Origin: Francisella frigiditurris
GTDB lineage: Bacteria > Pseudomonadota > Gammaproteobacteria > Francisellales > Francisellaceae
Assembly (NCBI RefSeq): GCF_001880225.1
Contig: NZ_CP009654.1
Coordinates: 186,001-250,000 of the forward strand
Length of the DNA: 64,000 bases
Direction of reading: 5' to 3'
Notes under the pieces: model-generated
What the model was told of the DNA's origin: nothing
Database searches by the model: none
The model's input: only the letters and a program-made list of their open reading frames with translations
Shown: positions 9,847 to 19,568 of the stretch, one piece after another
Layout of the letters: every line of letters starts with the position of its first letter
Position numbering within the stretch: position 1 is the first letter of the stretch
Made by a program: the position numbers and the translations under genes

Positions 9847-11127
9847 TTATTTTTGCAATCTATAAACTTCACAAAGTTCATCCATAGATTTAGTGATTGT
9901 GACTTTATGTTGCTCTCTTTCTAAAAGCTCTTGTAATGCTTCTGTTGGAGGAACATTAATGTTCAATATAGGTTCAATAACAGATTCAAATTTAGCAGGA
10001 TGCGCTGTTGACACAACTATGTAATCTTTATCATTATCATATTGGCTTCTAGCAACAAAACCTGTTGCCGTATGAGGACAGATAATCTCACCATATTGGT
10101 CATATACTTGTTTTATTTCTTCTATAATTTCAAAATCAGAGACACAAATAGCTTTCACATTTTTTCTAAAACTCTCATAGTCTCCTAATAAATACAATAG
10201 CCTTTCAAAATTACTAGGATTTCCCACATCCATTGCATTTGCTAATGTTTCAACACTTGCTCTTGGATTAAACTTACCAGTATCTAAATAATCAACGATC
10301 GTATCATTTGCATTTAAACTCATAGATATTTCATCTATAGGGAAACCCATCTCTTTAGCCCAAAAAGCTGCTGTAATATTACCAACGTTTCCAGAAGGTA
10401 CTATATAATTTGCCTTCTTTCCTGTTTCCAAATAATACTGCCATGATGTATAAGCGTAATAAGTAGATTGAGGTAGTAAACGACCAATATTTATACTATT
10501 TGAAGTATTTAGTTTTGTTCTTTCTATCCACCACGGTGTTCTAAAAGCTTCCTTAACTAAAGCTTGGCAATCATCAAAGACTCCTTCAACTTCAACAGCT
10601 TGAATATTATCGCCCCAGCAAGTTATTTGTCTTTCTTGTCTTTTAGATATTTTTCCTCTAGGAAACATAACTACTACTCTAATATTTCTCTTTCCATAGA
10701 ACGCTGCTGCCACAGCAGATCCAGTATCTCCTGAAGTAGCAACAAGTATAGTAAAAGGTTTATCACTTTCAATGAAGCTTAAACAATTTGCTAAGAATCT
10801 AGCCCCAAAATCTTTAAATGATAAAGTTGGACCATGAAATAGTTCTAAAATAGAGGTGTTTTTATTTAGCCTTTTTACTGGTACTGGAAATGTAAAAGCA
10901 TTTTGACAAATTTTATGTAAAAACGGTTCTAATTTATCTCCTTCAAAGAACTCTTTTAACATACTTGCAGCAAATTCTGGATAACTCATACCCTTCTCAA
11001 AGCTTTTCCAATCAACTGTAGGAAATCTTTCTGGAACAAATAATCCTCCATCAGGAGCTAGTCCAGACTGCATAGCTTCACTTAATGAAACCTTGATATT
11101 ATTACCTCTAGTACTAATAAAATTCAT
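9847..11127 (-). CDS. thrC: Threonine synthase
   Basis: 426 residues, full length for the gammaproteobacterial enzyme. The PLP lysine is K105 in LSFKDFGAR, followed by the phosphate-binding loop ATSGDTGSAVAAAF and NSINIGRLLPQ. It converts O-phosphohomoserine to threonine, the last step of the pathway, in the cytosol. Third gene of thrA-thrB-thrC, 13 bp after thrB. The defective CPBP gene follows 7 bp downstream. Confidence 0.97.
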   Translation of the reverse strand: MNFISTRGNNIKVSLSEAMQSGLAPDGGLFVPERFPTVDWKSFEKGMSYPEFAASMLKEFFEGDKLEPFLHKICQNAFTFPVPVKRLNKNTSILELFHGPTLSFKDFGARFLANCLSFIESDKPFTILVATSGDTGSAVAAAFYGKRNIRVVVMFPRGKISKRQERQITCWGDNIQAVEVEGVFDDCQALVKEAFRTPWWIERTKLNTSNSINIGRLLPQSTYYAYTSWQYYLETGKKANYIVPSGNVGNITAAFWAKEMGFPIDEISMSLNANDTIVDYLDTGKFNPRASVETLANAMDVGNPSNFERLLYLLGDYESFRKNVKAICVSDFEIIEEIKQVYDQYGEIICPHTATGFVARSQYDNDKDYIVVSTAHPAKFESVIEPILNINVPPTEALQELLEREQHKVTITKSMDELCEVYRLQK

Positions 11128-11140
11128 TCTTCTACCTTTA

Positions 11141-12094
11141 TTATTTTTTCTCTAATAAGTATGCGCCTTTCTTGCTCATAGCACTAATCCAGCTATCAGA
11201 GCTCAAACCAAACTCATTAAATTTATTTCTCATAGCATTAACAACCACATCAACATTATCTTCTTTTTTAACCAAAGCAAACATAGTCGGTCCAGAGCCA
11301 GATATCCCGCATGCAATAGCTCCAGCATCTTTAGCAGCTTTCTGAACATCATAATACCCAGTTATCAACCCTGCTCTTCTTGGCTCAATAAGTACATCTT
11401 TCAAGCTTTCGCCCAATAGATCTATATTATGAGTATATAAAGCACTTATAACTGATGCCAAACAGGAGCTATGTTCAACAATTTTAGACAAATCATACGG
11501 TTCTTTTAAGAGCTCTCTAGCTTTTTTTGTTTCTATTGAAAGATCTGGACAAACAATAGCAACATTACAATCTACAATTGGTAGGTCTATTTTTTTACAT
11601 GGTTTTGAGCTTTGTAACAATACTAAACCACCAAACATACACGGCACAGCATTATCCCCATGAAAAGACCCAGATATAAGGCTTTCACCATAGATAGCAT
11701 AATCAATCAAATCATCATATGAATATGGCTTTTCAAAAAAAACATTCATGGCTACTAGCGCAGCAACAGAAGAAGCAGCTGAACCACCCATACCCGAACC
11801 AAGCGTTATACCTTTCTTAATATAAACATCAAAACCAATATCAATTTTTTTATCTGAAAGAAATTTTTTAATAACGGCTGTTGCAACATTTTTTTCACTA
11901 TCAAAAGGAAGTTTATCAGCCCCAGTTACTCCAATTATTTCTTTTATAACGAGCTTAGAATCATTTCTTTTTTTAAGCTCTATAGTATCTCCCACTCCAT
12001 CTATAGCAAAACCTAAAAGATCATATCCAACTGCAAAGTTTGCGCTAGTTGCCGGAGCAAAAGCTTTAGATGAATTTATGTTAGCAAGTTTCAT
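11141..12094 (-). CDS. thrB: Homoserine kinase
   Basis: 317 residues of GHMP-kinase fold. The ATP-binding motif GSGMGGSAAS is at residues 99-108; the N-terminal PATSANFAVGYDLLGFA block and the C-terminal GISGSGPTMFAL motif complete the family signature. It phosphorylates homoserine for ThrC. It starts 8 bp after the thrA stop, so the three genes form one operon. Confidence 0.96.
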   Translation of the reverse strand: MKLANINSSKAFAPATSANFAVGYDLLGFAIDGVGDTIELKKRNDSKLVIKEIIGVTGADKLPFDSEKNVATAVIKKFLSDKKIDIGFDVYIKKGITLGSGMGGSAASSVAALVAMNVFFEKPYSYDDLIDYAIYGESLISGSFHGDNAVPCMFGGLVLLQSSKPCKKIDLPIVDCNVAIVCPDLSIETKKARELLKEPYDLSKIVEHSSCLASVISALYTHNIDLLGESLKDVLIEPRRAGLITGYYDVQKAAKDAGAIACGISGSGPTMFALVKKEDNVDVVVNAMRNKFNEFGLSSDSWISAMSKKGAYLLEKK

Positions 12095-12102
12095 ATAAAT
12101 TA

Positions 12103-14529
12103 TTACTTTTCTCTTATTACAGTTATAACATCTGCATAAACACCTGCCGCCGTAACTTGAACACCAGCCCCAGCACCTTGGATAACCATAGGTTGAGTAT
12201 ATCTTTCAGTGGTTATCATCACTATATTATCCGTACCTTTTACATTAGCAAACGGACTACTTTCATCGTACGCTTGGATACCTACATTAGCACTTCCATT
12301 TTCGATAGTTCCAACATAATGAACTCCTGCAAGATTTTGTTTTTTATTTTCAATCTGCTTCATTATCTGATTATTAAATGTAGGAAGTTTTTCAAAAAAT
12401 TCTTCTACACTACACTCTCTTAGTTCTTCTGGGACTAAGTTCTCTATAACCAGATCATTTAAACCTATATTTAAACCTATTTCTCTTGCTAAGATTGTAG
12501 TTTTTCTTGCAACATCCATACCCGATAAGTCTTGTCTAGGATCTGGTTCTGTATAACCTGCATCATATGCCATCTTAACAGCATCAGAGAAAACTACACC
12601 ATTATTTAATTGCGTGAATAAATAACTTAATGTTCCTGAGAAAATACCTTTAATAGATTTAACATCATCTCCACTCTCAACCATATTTTGTAATGTGTTT
12701 ATAAGTGGCAAGCCTGCACAAACGTTCGTTTCATATAAAAAGCTTGCTCCATTTAAACTAGCTGCTTTTCTTAGTTCTTGGTAATATTCATAATTACCTG
12801 AATTAGCATATTTGTTAGGAGTTACAACACTTAGTCCTTTCTGTAAAAACTTAATATAGTTTTTAGAAACAGTTTCACTAGCTGTAGTATCTATAACAAT
12901 TTTTTTAGTAGCAGATGCGCGAGACATAAAGTCAGCTAATTTCTCTAAATTAACTGGTTCTGTTTTTTCAGCTAACAGATTGTCTATGTTATCAAATAAA
13001 AGATTTTCATAAACAATTCTCATCCCTTTAGAGTTAGTTACTCCAATAAGGACTAAATTTACACCTTTAGCATACCAGCTTTCATAAGTTTGTTTCATTT
13101 GCTTAATAAAAGCTTTACCAATTTTTCCAGCTCCTATTACCGCAATAGCAATATCATCACTTACAGTGTTATAGTGACGGTGCATAGCTTGAACACCTCG
13201 ATTTTCATCTTCTGCTTTGACTGCGAAAGTCACGCTTCTTTCGGATGATCCCTGAGCGATAGCATGAATATTTATGTTAGCTAACTTAAGTGAATTAACT
13301 AATTTTGCTAGTGATCCAGTCTTAGCTTTCATCCCTTCACCAACAGCCGTAATTAGAGAATAATGCTTCTCAACCACTATCTCTTCGATAAGATTGCTCT
13401 TTATATCTCTTTCAAACTCTGTTCTTAAAGCTTCTGTCGCTTTATCAGCGTCAGAACTGTCAATTGCGAAACATATTGAATATTCCGAGCTTGCCTGAGA
13501 TATCATCATCACAGAAACTTTAGCTTTCTCTAAAGCTCCAAAAACCTTAACTGAAATACCTGAAACACCTATCATACCAGCACCTTGGACTCGAACAATA
13601 GCAACATTAGGCACACTTGTTAAACCTTTAATAAGTCCTTGATCTTCATCTTTTTCAGCGCTTATTTTTGTACCTTCTTCATTAGGTGTATAACTACTCT
13701 TTATATATATAGGAGTATTCTCTAAAGCCATAGGTGCAATAGTAAGAGGATGTACAACAGATGCCCCAAAATATGCTAACTCTAAAGCTTCTTTGTAAGT
13801 TAATTTAGTAAGTGGTTTTGCTTCTGGAACTACTTGTGGATTAGCACTATATACACCTGCAACATCTGTCCAAATATATAATTTTCTTGACTGTAAAAGC
13901 CTTGCAAAGATTGCTGCTGAATAATCACTACAGTTTAAGCCCAAGATAGTTCTCTTTCCATACTTATTTTGAGCAATAAAACCTGTGATTACATACACAT
14001 CGGCTGGATTAGCTTCTATGATAGCTTCAAGTTTCTCTAAACTTACCTGCCAATTAACTGCAACTGGATAATTACTATCATTAACAATTAAACATTCAGA
14101 AGCATCAATAAAATATGAATTTTCACCCTTTGACTTCAAATACGCTGTTAAAATCTGAGCAGACCATATTTCACCAAAACCTAAAATGAAAAATCTTAAG
14201 CTGTCTGCACAAAAACCTGTAATAGTCATTGTACTTAGAATATGTTTTATATTACGCAAGTCTGTAAGTATTAATGAACTTAAATCCTCATCATTTGGCA
14301 TTAGTTCTTTAATAATTTCATTATGATGATCAAAAATTAAATTAATAGTTTCATCATAATCTTGTCCAGCTATAGCTTGGTCTATACTTTTCTGCAGGTT
14401 TCTAGTTGTTTTTGCAGATGCTGAAACAACTATAGCCTCATCTTTACAAGTTACAATATTAGAAACATTTTTTATTTTTTCTGCTGTAGCAAGACTACTC
14501 CCACCAAACTTATGTACTATCATACTCAC
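12103..14529 (-). CDS. thrA: Bifunctional aspartokinase I/homoserine dehydrogenase I
   Basis: 808 residues. The N-terminal kinase domain begins with IVHKFGGSSLA and ends near residue 280; two ACT-type regulatory repeats occupy the middle (~310-450), with VQGAGMIGVSG visible; the C-terminal dehydrogenase begins at IAVIGAGKIGKAF (~460) and contains GIFSGTLSYLFTQL and DLSGMDVARK. It catalyses the first and third steps from aspartate to threonine; the family is inhibited by threonine through the ACT domains. It is the first gene of the thr operon and is divergent from asd, the gene for the intervening step. Confidence 0.97.
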   Translation of the reverse strand: MSMIVHKFGGSSLATAEKIKNVSNIVTCKDEAIVVSASAKTTRNLQKSIDQAIAGQDYDETINLIFDHHNEIIKELMPNDEDLSSLILTDLRNIKHILSTMTITGFCADSLRFFILGFGEIWSAQILTAYLKSKGENSYFIDASECLIVNDSNYPVAVNWQVSLEKLEAIIEANPADVYVITGFIAQNKYGKRTILGLNCSDYSAAIFARLLQSRKLYIWTDVAGVYSANPQVVPEAKPLTKLTYKEALELAYFGASVVHPLTIAPMALENTPIYIKSSYTPNEEGTKISAEKDEDQGLIKGLTSVPNVAIVRVQGAGMIGVSGISVKVFGALEKAKVSVMMISQASSEYSICFAIDSSDADKATEALRTEFERDIKSNLIEEIVVEKHYSLITAVGEGMKAKTGSLAKLVNSLKLANINIHAIAQGSSERSVTFAVKAEDENRGVQAMHRHYNTVSDDIAIAVIGAGKIGKAFIKQMKQTYESWYAKGVNLVLIGVTNSKGMRIVYENLLFDNIDNLLAEKTEPVNLEKLADFMSRASATKKIVIDTTASETVSKNYIKFLQKGLSVVTPNKYANSGNYEYYQELRKAASLNGASFLYETNVCAGLPLINTLQNMVESGDDVKSIKGIFSGTLSYLFTQLNNGVVFSDAVKMAYDAGYTEPDPRQDLSGMDVARKTTILAREIGLNIGLNDLVIENLVPEELRECSVEEFFEKLPTFNNQIMKQIENKKQNLAGVHYVGTIENGSANVGIQAYDESSPFANVKGTDNIVMITTERYTQPMVIQGAGAGVQVTAAGVYADVITVIREK

Positions 14530-14616
14530 ACTCTTATGTTTAACAAATATAAAATTAGCTAGTTTTGTATTATACTTTAACAGTAAATTTTATCACTAAG
14601 AATTATGGGGATTTTT
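14530..14616. promoter_or_regulatory. Overlapping divergent promoters of thrA and asd
   Basis: Only 87 bp separate the two starts. The minus strand has TATAAT at 14574-14569 for thrA, and the plus strand has TATACT at 14571-14576 for asd, so the two -10 boxes overlap. Neither has a convincing -35. There is no room for, and no sign of, a Thr/Ile-rich leader peptide with attenuator like that of enteric thrL; control is therefore probably at initiation or by enzyme feedback. A GGGG ribosome-binding site at 14607-14610 serves asd. Confidence 0.4.
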
Positions 14617-15750
14617 ATGCTTAAAGTAGGTTTTATTGGTTGGCGAGGAATGGTCGGCTCTGTTTTAATGTCTAGAATGGTTGAGTCAAAAGATTTTGAT
14701 AATATCGCACCAACTTTCTTTTCAACTTCGCAAGTAGGCCAAAAAGGTTCAGGTTTCATAGAAAAATATGGACTATTACAGGATGCTAATGATGTTAAGC
14801 AATTGAGCAAGATGGATATTCTTCTAAGCTGTCAAGGTGGAGAGTACACAAAAGAAATATATCCAAAACTTAGAGCTTCTAGCTGGAAAGGGTTTTGGAT
14901 AGATGCTGCATCTGCTTTACGCTTAGAGAAAGATAGCACTTTAGTTTTAGATCCTCTTAACCATGATCAAATTGTAAAAGCTATACAAAGTGGTAAGAAA
15001 GATTTTATTGGAAGTAACTGTACTGTTAGTTTAATGTCATTAGCAATATCTGGTCTATTAAAGGAAGACTTAGTTGAATGGGTTAACTCTAGCACTTACC
15101 AAGCTATCTCAGGATCTGGTGCAGCGGCTATGCAAGAGTTACTGGTACAAACTAAACTTTTAAATGAAAAAGATGATGCAAACAAAGACATCTTAACTAG
15201 AGAAAAGACACTAAGAGAGTTGTCAAAAAATGCTTCATTAATTCCTCAGGAAAAAACTGTTCAAACCCTAGCATACAATCTACTACCTTGGATAGATGTT
15301 GCTATGGAGAATGGACAAACTAAAGAAGAATATAAAGCTGCTACTGAACTTAACAAAATACTTGCTACTAAAACATATATCCCTGTTGATGGAGTTTGTG
15401 TGAGAGTTCCTAGTTTAAGATCTCACTCTCAAGCACTTACAATTAAACTAAAGAAAAAACTAACCATCAAAGAAATCCAAGAGAAAATATCTAAAGGTAA
15501 CAAATGGGTTAAAGTTGTTGAAAATAATAAAGAAGACACTTTAAAAAATTTAACTCCTCAAGCAACTTCTGGAACGTTAGATATTGCCATTGGTCGTATT
15601 AAACAGTCTCTAATAGCTGATGACATATTTCATTGTTTCACAGTTGGTGATCAACTACTTTGGGGAGCTGCTGAACCTTTAAGAAGAGTTCTAAACATTA
15701 TCTTAAAAGAAACTTCTAAGCAAAAAAGTTCGCAAATGGATTTACTGTAA
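14617..15750 (+). CDS. asd: Aspartate-semialdehyde dehydrogenase
   Basis: 377 residues from the ATG at 14617. An in-frame ATG at 14605 exists, but the GGGG site at 14607-14610 and alignment with the E. coli N-terminus (VGFIGWRGMVGSVLM) favour 14617. The catalytic Cys is C135 in GSNCTVSLM, exactly the E. coli position; CVRVPSLRSHSQALTIKL carries the substrate-binding Arg/His. The enzyme reduces aspartyl phosphate for the threonine, methionine, lysine and diaminopimelate branches. The 3' end overlaps the convergent permease gene by 35 bp. Confidence 0.96.
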   Translation: MLKVGFIGWRGMVGSVLMSRMVESKDFDNIAPTFFSTSQVGQKGSGFIEKYGLLQDANDVKQLSKMDILLSCQGGEYTKEIYPKLRASSWKGFWIDAASALRLEKDSTLVLDPLNHDQIVKAIQSGKKDFIGSNCTVSLMSLAISGLLKEDLVEWVNSSTYQAISGSGAAAMQELLVQTKLLNEKDDANKDILTREKTLRELSKNASLIPQEKTVQTLAYNLLPWIDVAMENGQTKEEYKAATELNKILATKTYIPVDGVCVRVPSLRSHSQALTIKLKKKLTIKEIQEKISKGNKWVKVVENNKEDTLKNLTPQATSGTLDIAIGRIKQSLIADDIFHCFTVGDQLLWGAAEPLRRVLNIILKETSKQKSSQMDLL

Positions 15751-16918
15751 AAACCAAACTGATAATTTGACAAACAATTACCAATCCTCCCAATATTGCA
15801 GCATACATATTTGGCAATCTTATTTTATTTTCTTTATCTAAAAGCATTGGTGTAAACACAAACACTATTACTGCAAATATAGCTGCATATTGCAAAGCAA
15901 GAATAAACCCTTTTGGATAGAATATTGTAAATATCAATGGTGGAATAAAAGTCAATAAACTAACGTTTATATAATTTATCTTCCTATTAAATCTTGAGAA
16001 AATATCTCTTATATAATGCATAAGTGATATTCCAACACATAAAAATGATGTGATAATCGCCACGTTAACAAATACATTTAAAAATAATTGTATTGTTGCC
16101 GAACTAGTTATCATTTTTATTTCAGCCACAAAATCACCTAAGCTGTTCCCTTTGGCAAAAATACTTTGATAACTATGCTCCCCAGCCTGAGGAATTAAGG
16201 CTAAACATAAAAGTAACCACAATATATATATGAATAGAACACTAAGGCTACCTATAAGTATACTCTTACGAATACTATTTATATCACCCTCCTGATATTC
16301 ATATAAAACCGGAATAATATTTTGAAAACCAAATGATGGTAAAAGCGTTGGCCATGCAAACACTAAAGCTAGTATAGATAATGGAGTTACTTTCAAATAA
16401 TCTGGATTAATATATACAACCATCCATCCCAAACATAAAATAAAAAATACCAGTTTTAAAAATACAAATGTTCTATTTGCATAATCACTAATCTTATAAC
16501 TATACATAAATGAGCTAAAAATCAGAATAAAGATAATTGCACTAACTGCTGTATTTATATCAGATGAAGCATCTTTTGTAGCAGCCTGCCCTATAGCTTC
16601 AATAAGGCTAGCTCCCTGGGTCGTGTAAGCCGACATTAATGAATATAAAAGTAGCATGTATACAACTGTAAAAAATAGTTGATATGCTCTAGAAGAACGC
16701 GATTCCATCATAGTTGTGAAATTAACCCCTAATGGATATTCAGAGCATACTTTTAATAGTTTCAGTGCCATTAAATACATTACACTCCATGACATTATTA
16801 ATAAAACTATTGCTGTAAAAAAGCCACATGAAGCAACTATAAGAGGTAAAGAAAGCATCCCTGCACCTATAGTTGTACCTATAATTAACAACACACTACC
16901 AAAAGATTTTGAAAACAT
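15716..16918 (-). CDS. Aromatic amino acid permease, HAAAP family (TyrP/Mtr-like)
   Basis: 400 residues with about 11 helices. The opening GSVLLIIGTTIGAGMLSLPL and FAWPTLLPSFGFQNIIPVL in the middle are the signature blocks of the hydroxy/aromatic amino acid permease family, H+-driven importers of tyrosine or tryptophan. It is most similar in layout to the second permease at 34.5 kb (matching GAGMLAIP and FPVLLTSFGFHHIVPTL), so the two are paralogues. The gene's last 35 bp overlap asd on the opposite strand. Exact substrate unresolved. Confidence 0.88.
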   Translation of the reverse strand: MFSKSFGSVLLIIGTTIGAGMLSLPLIVASCGFFTAIVLLIMSWSVMYLMALKLLKVCSEYPLGVNFTTMMESRSSRAYQLFFTVVYMLLLYSLMSAYTTQGASLIEAIGQAATKDASSDINTAVSAIIFILIFSSFMYSYKISDYANRTFVFLKLVFFILCLGWMVVYINPDYLKVTPLSILALVFAWPTLLPSFGFQNIIPVLYEYQEGDINSIRKSILIGSLSVLFIYILWLLLCLALIPQAGEHSYQSIFAKGNSLGDFVAEIKMITSSATIQLFLNVFVNVAIITSFLCVGISLMHYIRDIFSRFNRKINYINVSLLTFIPPLIFTIFYPKGFILALQYAAIFAVIVFVFTPMLLDKENKIRLPNMYAAILGGLVIVCQIISLVFTVNPFANFFA

Positions 16919-16990
16919 TAATAATAAATTTAGGAGTAACTTTAAAATTCATATTACCATACAAAATTAAGTAACTATAACTATTAAATA

Positions 16991-18649
16991 TTAAACACTC
17001 ACAGAGTCTCTAATATAGAAAAGTCCATTAACCGGATTTAAAATGCTGGAAAAATCTTTTGAGAAATATATCCTTTTTTCTATGCCACAATCAGTTTCTA
17101 GCCCCAAATCACATTCCATAGCATTTGGCATGGCATAAATTTGTTTTCTGTCCTCATCAAACAATATTTGTATATTTTGATTACTTACACTAATACTTAT
17201 AGGATCTTCAGCCAAAGAAATATGATTACTACTATCAGTACCAATCATATATATTTTTTTATCAGTTATTAAAAATATATATCCAAACCTTACTATAACA
17301 GCCTTTGTAATTTCTCCATTATAGTTTATAGAGCCAATAGAGCTAACATCTATAGAATCAAAAACTTGATTAGCATCAGACACATCATAAGTGAAAAAAT
17401 CAATATTCCCATCATGATCAAGATTAGTAGAATTAACCATTCCATATATATAACTACTACCATCAACCATCATTATTAATGGTAGCTTATTATAGTTTGA
17501 TGAATGGTATTTACTAATAACTGGATAACTAACGCCGTTGATAGTTAGTCCATTCATATTATCACTAGCTAAAGCATTTACATTATTTATTATAATATCT
17601 CTCGAATTTAATGAATCCATCGTACGTTGTGAAGAAGTCTGTATTCCATAGCTTGCTGAAACTGTACTAGGATACTCGCCTATTTTCTCTGCTAAAGAAT
17701 TATCTGCAAGATCCACTTGATAATACTCCCAATGAGATGCAGAATTTTCACTAAAAAATGACAATATTGTGGTCGGCGTATTAGACCAAACTAAGTTTTT
17801 TATTGAGTTATTAGCAAAGTCAGCTCTAATTATCCAACTTGATAAATCAGTTTTTGCTTGCTCTGAATTTTGAACCAAGGTACTTAAAGCTGTTGATGAA
17901 GTATAAAGCTCTAATCCATCGTTAATGACAACAGCTACATACATAGTCCATCTACCATTAGCCAAATCCCATCCCACACTTAGTGAACTAATATTACCAA
18001 CTCCTTCAGGCAAAGTCAGATCAAAAGATCCTCCAACTCTAGACTTAAAACTAATTGTTGTACCATCAATCTCAAAAGCTCCTATAAAACCAACCTCAGA
18101 ATTAATAAGAGAATTATTACTTAATCTCAAATCCTTTTCATCGCTAGATAAAAATTTTGTATTTATGTAAGGAACATTAACTGGCACTAAACTATTATCA
18201 TACTGAGAATATTTAGTTATATTTTTAAAAGTTGATGTACTATACAAAAACTCTCTAGACCCAATAAGTTTTGCATCTGAATCATCATTAAATACCCTAT
18301 ATGCAAACTTATCTACTTTAGCTATCGCAGGCTCATCGGAGTAAACTTCTCCACTAATAAAAGGTCCTAATGCTATTGTACTACCAGACCCCATCTTAGT
18401 TATTTGATAACGAAATCCTCCTTTTGTTTCATCAATATTTTGAACTGTAGAGTTATTTCCCAAATAATTCTCTAAATAACTATCAACTGAAAACTTTGAT
18501 GCAAGCAAATTATCTAATCCTAAACTAGATAGCGTGTTCAACTTACTTACATAAGAGGCTCCAGAAATTACTATCATTAAAACAAAGGCTATTATTAACA
18601 CATAAACTAGGGCTGAGCCTTTTTGTATTTCTGAGTATTTAACTAACAT
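16991..18649 (-). CDS. Large PilX-like minor pilin (cassette A, third gene)
   Basis: 552 residues. A type IV prepilin-like N-terminus IQKGSALVYVLIIAFVLMIV has the G-1 cleavage site but lacks Glu at position 5, as in PilX and GspK tip subunits. The rest is a long beta-rich extracellular region with VGWDLANGRWTMYVAVV in the middle and a C-terminal Cys pair (ECDLGLETDCG). Its start overlaps the PilW-like stop by 11 bp. It is homologous over its length to the 630-aa protein of the divergent cassette (shared LxPxNVPxxN, GWDLxxGRW, C-terminal Cys pair). Probably it sits at the tip of a pilus or pseudopilus (inference). Confidence 0.72.
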   Translation of the reverse strand: MLVKYSEIQKGSALVYVLIIAFVLMIVISGASYVSKLNTLSSLGLDNLLASKFSVDSYLENYLGNNSTVQNIDETKGGFRYQITKMGSGSTIALGPFISGEVYSDEPAIAKVDKFAYRVFNDDSDAKLIGSREFLYSTSTFKNITKYSQYDNSLVPVNVPYINTKFLSSDEKDLRLSNNSLINSEVGFIGAFEIDGTTISFKSRVGGSFDLTLPEGVGNISSLSVGWDLANGRWTMYVAVVINDGLELYTSSTALSTLVQNSEQAKTDLSSWIIRADFANNSIKNLVWSNTPTTILSFFSENSASHWEYYQVDLADNSLAEKIGEYPSTVSASYGIQTSSQRTMDSLNSRDIIINNVNALASDNMNGLTINGVSYPVISKYHSSNYNKLPLIMMVDGSSYIYGMVNSTNLDHDGNIDFFTYDVSDANQVFDSIDVSSIGSINYNGEITKAVIVRFGYIFLITDKKIYMIGTDSSNHISLAEDPISISVSNQNIQILFDEDRKQIYAMPNAMECDLGLETDCGIEKRIYFSKDFSSILNPVNGLFYIRDSVSV

Positions 18650-19568
18650 TTATCGGAATAATTCTATTATATGTTTGTCCATTAATATCAAAAGATAGCT
18701 TTAAACCGGAAACATCCTTATCTAGCTTAGTTGTAGAGCCAATATTACTCCAACTTATATTACTTCCTTGTAAAACATCTTCTGACTTTACGTATGCTAT
18801 TTTCAGATTACTAACTCCATCTATAAGCTCATATGACACGCCTCTAGAAGAGCTATCTCTAATATAAAGATATAATGAATACACCTTATTACCTGACTTA
18901 TCAAGTCTACCTGTATCTCTTATATAATATATATCTAACTCATACTTACCAATATAAGCGCCTTTGCCTATAGAAGAATCTATACTATTAGATATCGTTA
19001 TGCTTGACTCTTCTCCACTATTTGTAACATCCGATATCTTCATAAGATTATAGGTATTAGCTGTACAAGTAATAATATACTCATCATTTGCTAATTCTTT
19101 TATGGAATTTTTTGGCACGGTAAATATAAGTCCTGAACTATCAGATACCGTATTTGTGTATTCCGTATCTCTTTGAATCATTAAATAATCAGTCCCAGCT
19201 TGAAAACATTCTCCAATACAATCACTTTCCATGCTATTTGGTAAACCATAATCATTAGGAAAAGGCACATTACCTACAGAAGCCACGCCTTTTTCTAAGA
19301 TATTTAACATATTATCTCCTGTATTATCTTCAAAAGATTGATTCTGCGAACCATACACACATGCAAAACCCATATTACTTAAGATATTTTCAAAGACTTG
19401 TTTTACCATCAAAGCTTTTACATTATTATCAGCTTGTTCATTAATATTTTTATAGATCTTTTTAACACTAATATATGTAGTTATAGCACCACCTATAACT
19501 ATTAATGATATAGTCATAGATATTAATAATTCTATTAAAGTGATTCCTTTCTGATATTTACTACTCAT
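18639..19568 (-). CDS. PilW-like minor pilin (cassette A, second gene)
   Basis: 309 residues from the ATG at 19568; the frame extends to a TTG at 19580, but the ATG gives MSSKYQKGITLIELLISMT, a canonical class III-type prepilin leader with Glu5. The start overlaps the upstream stop in ATGAGTAG. The C-terminal third (YIGKYELDIYYIRDTG, then LIDGVSNLKIAYV) matches the 314-aa protein of the divergent cassette. PilW proteins are minor pilins that prime pilus assembly. Two Cys pairs in the first half may form disulphides. Confidence 0.75.
   Translation of the reverse strand: MSSKYQKGITLIELLISMTISLIVIGGAITTYISVKKIYKNINEQADNNVKALMVKQVFENILSNMGFACVYGSQNQSFEDNTGDNMLNILEKGVASVGNVPFPNDYGLPNSMESDCIGECFQAGTDYLMIQRDTEYTNTVSDSSGLIFTVPKNSIKELANDEYIITCTANTYNLMKISDVTNSGEESSITISNSIDSSIGKGAYIGKYELDIYYIRDTGRLDKSGNKVYSLYLYIRDSSSRGVSYELIDGVSNLKIAYVKSEDVLQGSNISWSNIGSTTKLDKDVSGLKLSFDINGQTYNRIIPINVS

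Noticed and set aside
14530-14616. Possible thr-type leader peptide and attenuator
   Set aside because: Only 87 bp lie between thrA and asd, with no Thr/Ile-rich short ORF and no terminator hairpin.
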